Assembly: GCA_041392065.1 (NCBI GenBank)
Contig: JAWKMU010000006.1
Coordinates: 213,426-277,425 of the forward strand
Direction: 5' to 3'
From: CAJQLB01 sp041392065
GTDB lineage: Bacteria; Bacteroidota; Bacteroidia; Flavobacteriales; Flavobacteriaceae
DNA: 64,000 nucleotides
The notes beneath the pieces are model-generated. The model saw nothing but the letters and a program-made list of their open reading frames with translations, was not told the origin of the DNA and ran no database searches. The translations under genes and the position numbers were made by a program. Position 1 is the stretch's first letter. The number at the start of each line of letters is the position of its first letter. Positions 59,792 through 64,000 of this stretch are shown here, in pieces.

Positions 59792-59812
59792 AATTGTTTT
59801 TGCGTTTTTAGA

Positions 59813-60589
59813 TTACTTCTTGTGTCTTACTAATAAATCCATCAAAGAGATTGATGCATCTTCCATATCATTAACTATACTGTCAATTTTTGCAATGATA
59901 TAGTTGTAGAATATTTGAAGTATAATCGCAACAATAAGACCAAATACAGTTGTTAATAATGCTATTTTAATACCACCTGCAACAAGTGAAGGCTGCATAT
60001 CTCCAGCTGCTTCAATTTTATCGAAGGCATCAATCATACCAATTACTGTACCCATAAACCCAAGCATTGGTGCCAATGCAATAAATAAAGAAACCCAAGA
60101 CACATTTTTCTCAAGTTGTCCCATTTGAACGCCTCCATAAGCTACTACAGCTTTTTCAGCAGCATCAATATCTTCATCTGCTCTATCTAAACCTTGATAG
60201 AATATTGAAGCAACAGGTCCTTTTGTGTTTCTGCAAACTTCTTTTGCAGCTTCAACACCACCAGATGCTAATGCATCTTCTACATCTTGTACTAATTTTT
60301 TAGAGTTTGTGGTAGAAAGGTTCAAAAAGATAATTCTCTCTATAGCTATTGCTAATCCAAGAATTAAACATAATAATACAATTCCCATGAACCCTGGTCC
60401 ACCTTCAATAAAACGCTTTTTTAATTCTTGATGAAAACTCTTTTCTGTCGCAACATCTGCGGCTGCTTCATCTTGAGTTGAATTTACAACTGTATTAACA
60501 ATTGTGTTTGTGTTTGCATTTGTGTTTGCATTAACGGTTCCGAATGCCATAACGCATGCAATGGCTAGAATAGAAAATAATCTTTTCAT
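59813..60589 (-). CDS. exbB: MotA/TolQ/ExbB proton channel family protein
   Basis: 258-aa inner-membrane channel subunit that pairs with ExbD. After an N-terminal Sec-like signal (KRLFSILAIACVMAFGTVNA) comes an Asn/Thr repeat stretch, NANTNTNTIVNTVVNS-like (residues 20-37), then three helices with the family block GFMGTVIGMIDAFDKIEAAGDMQPSLVAGGIKIALLTT. The N-terminal cleavable signal plus linker is longer than in Escherichia coli ExbB, as in other Bacteroidota. It is the first gene of exbB-X-exbD-exbD. Confidence 0.92.
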   Translation of the reverse strand: MKRLFSILAIACVMAFGTVNANTNANTNTIVNTVVNSTQDEAAADVATEKSFHQELKKRFIEGGPGFMGIVLLCLILGLAIAIERIIFLNLSTTNSKKLVQDVEDALASGGVEAAKEVCRNTKGPVASIFYQGLDRADEDIDAAEKAVVAYGGVQMGQLEKNVSWVSLFIALAPMLGFMGTVIGMIDAFDKIEAAGDMQPSLVAGGIKIALLTTVFGLIVAIILQIFYNYIIAKIDSIVNDMEDASISLMDLLVRHKK

Positions 60590-60664
60590 TGTTCTTGATC
60601 TTAATTTTATTAGTTAAAGTGTTAAAGATATAAAAATTTTGTAATTAAAAAATAAAAATTACAG

Positions 60665-60752
60665 CAGAGAGGAAGGGATTCGAACCCTCGATACGCTTTT
60701 GGCGTATACACACTTTCCAGGCGTGCGCCTTCGACCACTCGGCCACCTCTCT
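60665..60752 (-). tRNA. tRNA-Ser (anticodon GGA)
   Basis: 88-nt cloverleaf with a long variable arm on the reverse strand. Acceptor AGAGAGG/CCTCTCT, discriminator G, D-arm GGCCGAGTGG, anticodon arm CACGC-CTGGAAA-GTGTG (anticodon GGA), variable arm ATACGCC-AAAA-GGCGTAT-like, T-arm GAGGG-TTCGAAT-CCCTT. No CCA is encoded. Confidence 0.96.
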
Positions 60753-60821
60753 GTAATTTTAGTATTACAGTAGGGCAAATAACAAAAAAAACTTTAAACC
60801 CTAAAACTTTGTTTGTTAATT

Positions 60822-61847
60822 TTAAGAGATTTCACCTCTTAAAGAGCGCTCAAAACTAGCTTTAAAACTCTCGGCAGATAAATTTTTGCTAAGCAAATAC
60901 ATCAATTTAGTTATTGCTGCCTCTGTTGTTATATCTCCTCCAGAAATCACCCCAATATGTTTAAGTTGGGCGCTTGTTTCGTATTGTCCCATTATGACAC
61001 TACCACCTGAACATTGGGTTACATTAATAATGTATATACGTTTTTGAATAGCTTCTATTAATAATTTAATAAACCATGTTGCAGTTGTTGTATTGCCTGC
61101 TCCATAAGTTTCCAATACTACACCTTGTAAGTTTGGAACTTTTAAAATTGCACTTAATATTTCTTCAGAAATACCAGGGAACAACTTAATAATAGCGACA
61201 TTAGTATTCAGATTTTTATGCACTTGCAGCTTTTTATTTGCTTTTGGCAACAATAAAAAATCTTTGTTAATTTTTAAATGCACACCAGATTCAACCAAAT
61301 CAGGATAGTTTAAAGATGCAAAGGCTTCAAAATGTTCTGCATTTATTTTTGTAGTTCTGTTTCCTCTATACAATTTATATTCAAAGTAAAGAGTTACTTC
61401 TTTAATGAGTGGCTTGTTGTTGTCTCTTAAAGATGCTATTTGGATAGATGTAATTAAATTTTCTTTGGCATCTGTTCGTAAATCACCAATTGGTAATTGC
61501 GAGCCAGTAAAAATTACTGGTTTATTTAAATTTTCTAACATAAAACTTAATGCCGAAGCTGAATAACTCATTGTATCGCTTCCATGCAAAACTACAAAGC
61601 CATCACAATGATTGTAATGTAATTCTATAATTTCAGCAATTTTTACCCAATAAGATGGATTCATATCTGAAGAGTCAATAGCCTTATCAAATGAAACAGT
61701 TTCAATGGTACAGTCTAATAATTTTAGTTCTGGTATTTTTTCCAGAAGGTTATCAAAATCAAAAGCTTTAAGTACTCCAGTTTCAGAATCTTTAATCATT
61801 CCGATAGTTCCTCCAGTATATATTAAAAGGATGTTAGGTTTGTACAT
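60822..61847 (-). CDS. ansA: type I L-asparaginase
   Basis: Cytoplasmic enzyme that hydrolyses Asn to Asp and ammonia. The 341-aa protein has both active-site motifs: NILLIYTGGTIGMI (first Thr) and VVLHGSDTMSYSASALSFML (second Thr, Lys-Thr-Asp group), with YRGNRTTKINAEHF and VLETYGAGNT. There is no signal peptide, as in cytoplasmic type I enzymes. Its ATG overlaps the end of tatD to within 2 bp, so the two form an operon in which tatD is first. Confidence 0.93.
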   Translation of the reverse strand: MYKPNILLIYTGGTIGMIKDSETGVLKAFDFDNLLEKIPELKLLDCTIETVSFDKAIDSSDMNPSYWVKIAEIIELHYNHCDGFVVLHGSDTMSYSASALSFMLENLNKPVIFTGSQLPIGDLRTDAKENLITSIQIASLRDNNKPLIKEVTLYFEYKLYRGNRTTKINAEHFEAFASLNYPDLVESGVHLKINKDFLLLPKANKKLQVHKNLNTNVAIIKLFPGISEEILSAILKVPNLQGVVLETYGAGNTTTATWFIKLLIEAIQKRIYIINVTQCSGGSVIMGQYETSAQLKHIGVISGGDITTEAAITKLMYLLSKNLSAESFKASFERSLRGEIS

Positions 61848-61849
61848 GG

Positions 61850-62617
61850 TTAAATTTTAAATACTTCTACTGAGTTAGCAGTTGTAATCTTAGCAATTTC
61901 TTCTGAAGAAACATTATATAGTTCCGACAGTTTGTTGAGTACATTAATTATATAGCTGCTTTCGTTTCGTTTTCCTCTATATGGTGTAGGTGATAGATAA
62001 GGTGAATCTGTTTCTAAAACAATATGTTTTAAGGCTATTTGATTAATAAACTTATCAACTCCTCCATTTTTAAAGGTAACTACACCACCAATTCCAAGTT
62101 TCATGTTGTATGATATGGCTTGTTTTGCTTGTTCAAGGCTTCCAGTAAAACAATGAAAAATTCCAAATAAATCATCGTCATTTACTTCATCTAAAATATC
62201 AAAAATCTCATCAAATGCTTCTCTACAATGAATCACAATTGGTAATTTATATTTTTTTGCTAATTGTATTTGCTGTTTAAAAGCATCTTGCTGGATTGCT
62301 AATGTGGTTTTATCCCAATATAAGTCAATACCAATTTCTCCAACAGCTACAAAAGTTCTTTGTTTAAAAAGATTTTTAACATGCTCAAGCTCTTCTTTAT
62401 AATTTTCTTTTACAGAGGTTGGATGCAAACCCATCATTAAATGTACATTATTAGGATATGCTTTTTCTAAATCAAACATTGCTTTTGTATAAGAAGAATC
62501 AATAGCTGGGATAAAAAAACGCTCAATATTTAAGTCCAAAGCACGCTTCATCATAACATCACGATCGTTATCAAAAGCTTCGCTGTAAAGATGTGTGTGA
62601 GTATCAGTAATAATCAT
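61850..62617 (-). CDS. tatD: TatD-family deoxyribonuclease
   Basis: Metal-dependent 3'-5' exonuclease of the TIM-barrel hydrolase group. The 255-aa protein shows the four conserved sites: ITDTHTHLY (HxH), VGEIGIDLYWD (Glu), PIVIHCREAFDE and GIFHCFTGSLE (His), and VLETDSPYLSP (Asp). First gene of tatD-ansA and divergent from the retropepsin-like gene. The two genes in this operon share no obvious pathway. Confidence 0.94.
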   Translation of the reverse strand: MIITDTHTHLYSEAFDNDRDVMMKRALDLNIERFFIPAIDSSYTKAMFDLEKAYPNNVHLMMGLHPTSVKENYKEELEHVKNLFKQRTFVAVGEIGIDLYWDKTTLAIQQDAFKQQIQLAKKYKLPIVIHCREAFDEIFDILDEVNDDDLFGIFHCFTGSLEQAKQAISYNMKLGIGGVVTFKNGGVDKFINQIALKHIVLETDSPYLSPTPYRGKRNESSYIINVLNKLSELYNVSSEEIAKITTANSVEVFKI

Positions 62618-62641
62618 GTAGCTAAAGTAAGCTTTGATTGT

Positions 62642-62649
62642 TATATTTG
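62642..62649 (+). promoter_or_regulatory. -7 promoter element of the retropepsin-like gene
   Basis: TATATTTG matches TAnnTTTG, 17 nt before the ATG at 62667. No clear -33 element, so this may need an activator. Confidence 0.45.
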
Positions 62650-62666
62650 AAAAATAAACGAATAAT

Positions 62667-63101
62667 ATGTTACAGGATTTTTTATTGAAACAAGGCTATA
62701 CCAAAATCAAACTACATCTTACAAAAACCAATCACTTTGAAATAATAGCAAAAATTAATGGTGTTAAAGGCTTGTTTATATTAGATACTGGAGCATCAAA
62801 CTCGTGTGTAGATTTTGATACTGCAACTTTATTTAAATTAAAGGTTGAGGAATCTAACATAAAAGCTGCTGGAGCAGGTGCTATAGACATGAAAACTCAA
62901 ACCTCAGAAAAAAATAAATTTACCATTGGAAAATGGAAAGACTCTAAATCTGTGATTGTTTTATTTAGCTTAACACATGTAAACTCTGCTCTTACGGCTC
63001 ACAACTCTAAACCTGTTCATGGTATTATAGGAGCAGATATTTTAAAAAAAGGAAAAGCCATAATAGACTACGAAAAAAAATATTTATATCTTAAGCTCTA
63101 A
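62667..63101 (+). CDS. retropepsin-like single-domain aspartyl protease
   Basis: 144 aa with one aspartic-protease half-domain: the active-site loop LFILDTGASNSCVD (Asp at residue 40) and the psi-loop-like GIIGADILKKGKAIIDY. The active enzyme would be a homodimer. There is no signal peptide or helix, so it is probably cytoplasmic. Substrate is unknown. It is 24 bp upstream of the response regulator on the same strand, so both are probably on one transcript. Confidence 0.85.
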   Translation: MLQDFLLKQGYTKIKLHLTKTNHFEIIAKINGVKGLFILDTGASNSCVDFDTATLFKLKVEESNIKAAGAGAIDMKTQTSEKNKFTIGKWKDSKSVIVLFSLTHVNSALTAHNSKPVHGIIGADILKKGKAIIDYEKKYLYLKL

Positions 63102-63125
63102 ATAGCAACCTAACAAACTCCCTAA

Positions 63126-63761
63126 ATGCAACCATCTATATTAATAGCTGACGATCATCCACTTGTTTTAAAAGGACTTCAAGACTTTTTAGTAGAAAAA
63201 GGCTATAACGTTATTGCCTCAGAAACAAATGGTAAACAAGCTTATAATTCGATTTTAAAAACTCAGCCTGATATTGCTATTTTAGATATTAGAATGCCAA
63301 TAATGACAGGCATTGAAATTGCTGGAGCTTGCAAGGAAAACAATCTCAATACAAAAATTGTTCTTATAACCTTCGAAAAAGATAAAACCTTATACGACCA
63401 AGCAAAATCTTTAAATGTTTCAGGTTATATTTTAAAAGAATTTGCACTTGCAGAAATAGAAAACTGCATCAAAGCCGTTAATAATGGCAAGTCTTATTTT
63501 AGTGAGGACTTAACCCAGTATTTACTTTCAGATACCATTTGCGAAGAATTTAATCTTCTTACCTCAACAGAACAAGAAATAGTAAGACATATAGCTCTTA
63601 ATAAAACTGGAGTTGAAATAGGTGATTTATTAAATATTTCAACTAGGACAGTAGAAAAACACAAGAGCAACATTATAAAGAAATTAAACTTGCTTCCAAA
63701 ACAAAATAGCCTTTTGGTTTGGGCAAAAGAAAATGAAAACTACTTAATAAAAAATACGTAA
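63126..63761 (+). CDS. orphan LuxR/NarL-family response regulator
   Basis: 211 aa with a receiver domain and a C-terminal HTH. The receiver has the acidic pair DD at residues 9-10, the phospho-acceptor Asp54 in IAILDIRMPIMTG, the Thr of VLITF, and the Lys in GYILKEF. The LuxR-type HTH is at residues 143-200, with LTSTEQEIVRHIALNKTGVEIGDL and STRTVEKHKSNIIKKL. No histidine kinase is next to it in the window. Its stop codon lies inside a 16-bp inverted repeat (63755-63770), which occurs again at 63947-63962 and is a likely binding site for this regulator. Confidence 0.93.
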   Translation: MQPSILIADDHPLVLKGLQDFLVEKGYNVIASETNGKQAYNSILKTQPDIAILDIRMPIMTGIEIAGACKENNLNTKIVLITFEKDKTLYDQAKSLNVSGYILKEFALAEIENCIKAVNNGKSYFSEDLTQYLLSDTICEEFNLLTSTEQEIVRHIALNKTGVEIGDLLNISTRTVEKHKSNIIKKLNLLPKQNSLLVWAKENENYLIKNT

Positions 63762-63801
63762 AGTTACGTATTGACACAAGTTTAAAAATACACGATATTT
63801 G
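63749..63801 (+). promoter_or_regulatory. inverted-repeat operator and promoter, copy 1
   Basis: TACGTAA-AG-TTACGTA (63755-63770) overlaps the stop codon of the response regulator. It is followed directly by TTG (63771-63773), 20 nt, then GATATTTG (63794-63801), one mismatch from TAnnTTTG. The operator lies just upstream of the -33, as in class II activation. A 25-bp block (63749-63773) is repeated exactly at 63941-63965. Confidence 0.65.
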
Positions 63802-63807
63802 TAACGC

Positions 63808-63875
63808 TATTAATCAATACCTAGAAATTTTTTAGGTGTAAAAAGCTTTGAATGACGTTGTTCAAAGCTTTTTTT
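63808..63875 (+). ncRNA. candidate small RNA under the inverted-repeat promoter
   Basis: The transcript start inferred from the GATATTTG element is near 63808. The first 30 nt include a stem ACCTAGAA/TTTTAGGT with an ATT loop (63819-63837). The next element is a strong terminator, AAAGCTTTGAA / TTCAAAGCTTTTTTT, ending near 63875. Expected length is about 65 nt. No ribosome-binding or coding potential is seen. It could also just be the 3' UTR and terminator of the response regulator transcript. Confidence 0.35.
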
Positions 63876-63876
63876 A
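63841..63876 (+). terminator. terminator downstream of the response regulator gene
   Basis: AAAGCTTTGAA, loop TGACGTTG, TTCAAAGCTTTTTTT; an 11-bp stem with a 7-nt T-run. Confidence 0.85.
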
Positions 63877-63940
63877 TTCTTTTTTGCGTTTTATTGAAAA
63901 ATTAATTTTCTGATAATTAATTGGTTACAAAATTGCTTCT

Positions 63941-63992
63941 AAAAAATACGTAAAGTTACGTATTGTTTGGCATTAACTTAATCAGGATATTT
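63941..63992 (+). promoter_or_regulatory. inverted-repeat operator and promoter, copy 2
   Basis: TACGTAAAGTTACGTA (63947-63962), then TTG (63963-63965), exactly 20 nt, then GATATTT (63986-63992). Spacing and sequence are identical in design to copy 1. The gene it would drive lies beyond the right edge of the window. Confidence 0.6.
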
Positions 63993-64000
63993 ACAGTGCT

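Overview
The window is AT-rich chromosomal DNA from a member of the Flavobacteriaceae (Bacteroidota). The signs are an alternative complex III (Act) operon joined directly to caa3/aa3-type oxidase genes, GH92 and DUF5916/DUF5686 surface proteins, a long IF2, EF-Ts/S2/S9/L13 in flavobacterial order, little Shine-Dalgarno sequence, and many promoters that fit the Bacteroidota consensus (TTTG/TTG, 19-21 nt, TAnnTTTG). No phage, IS element, CRISPR array or defence island was seen. Most of the window is core genome.

Layout. 1-2.2 kb: start of a malic enzyme gene, queG and ruvB, with fragments of dispersed intergenic repeats. 2.3-14.0 kb (minus strand): one long respiratory operon, actABCDEF-ctaC-ctaD, coding for a quinol-to-oxygen electron-transfer supercomplex. 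ActC carries an added C-terminal helix-hairpin-helix-like domain, and ActF and CtaD carry His-rich segments. 14.1-19.1 kb: a SPOR-domain protein, then rimP-nusA-infB. The rimP leader of about 50 nt is almost wholly a terminator-like hairpin. 19.1-26.0 kb: universal stress protein, tRNA-Gln with a nearby copy of its 3' end, a DUF2723 membrane protein, a NodB deacetylase containing a heptanucleotide repeat array, a thioredoxin-fold protein with no active-site cysteines, and a membrane phosphoesterase.

26.1-33.8 kb: a four-gene N-glycan utilisation operon (GH92, sugar MFS transporter, GH92, Tat-type glycosylasparaginase) behind a promoter with a perfect 15-bp palindrome. 34.4-38.9 kb: a cyanophycin (Asp-Arg polymer) cycle with synthetase, cyanophycinase and isoaspartyl peptidase. 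39-44.6 kb: polA and a DUF5916 outer-membrane protein. 45-50 kb: translation genes rplM-rpsI-rpsB-tsf and pyrH-frr, with structured RNA leaders and a spondin-domain lipoprotein between them. 50-57.5 kb: a DUF5686-type barrel, an MMPL/RND exporter, asnS, rpoN and a small membrane protein. 57.4-60.6 kb: outer-membrane barrel, two ExbD, an unknown four-helix membrane protein and ExbB, probably an energy-transducing motor. 60.7-64 kb: tRNA-Ser, type I asparaginase, TatD, a retropepsin-like protease and an orphan LuxR-type response regulator.

The least explained signal is at the right edge. A 25-bp exact direct repeat contains TACGTAAAGTTACGTA. In both copies it is followed by TTG, exactly 20 nt, and GATATTT, so it looks like a duplicated operator-promoter module. 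The first copy would drive a short, structured, terminated RNA; the second would drive whatever lies beyond the window. All functional calls come from reading motifs and knowledge of the families; no database search was run.
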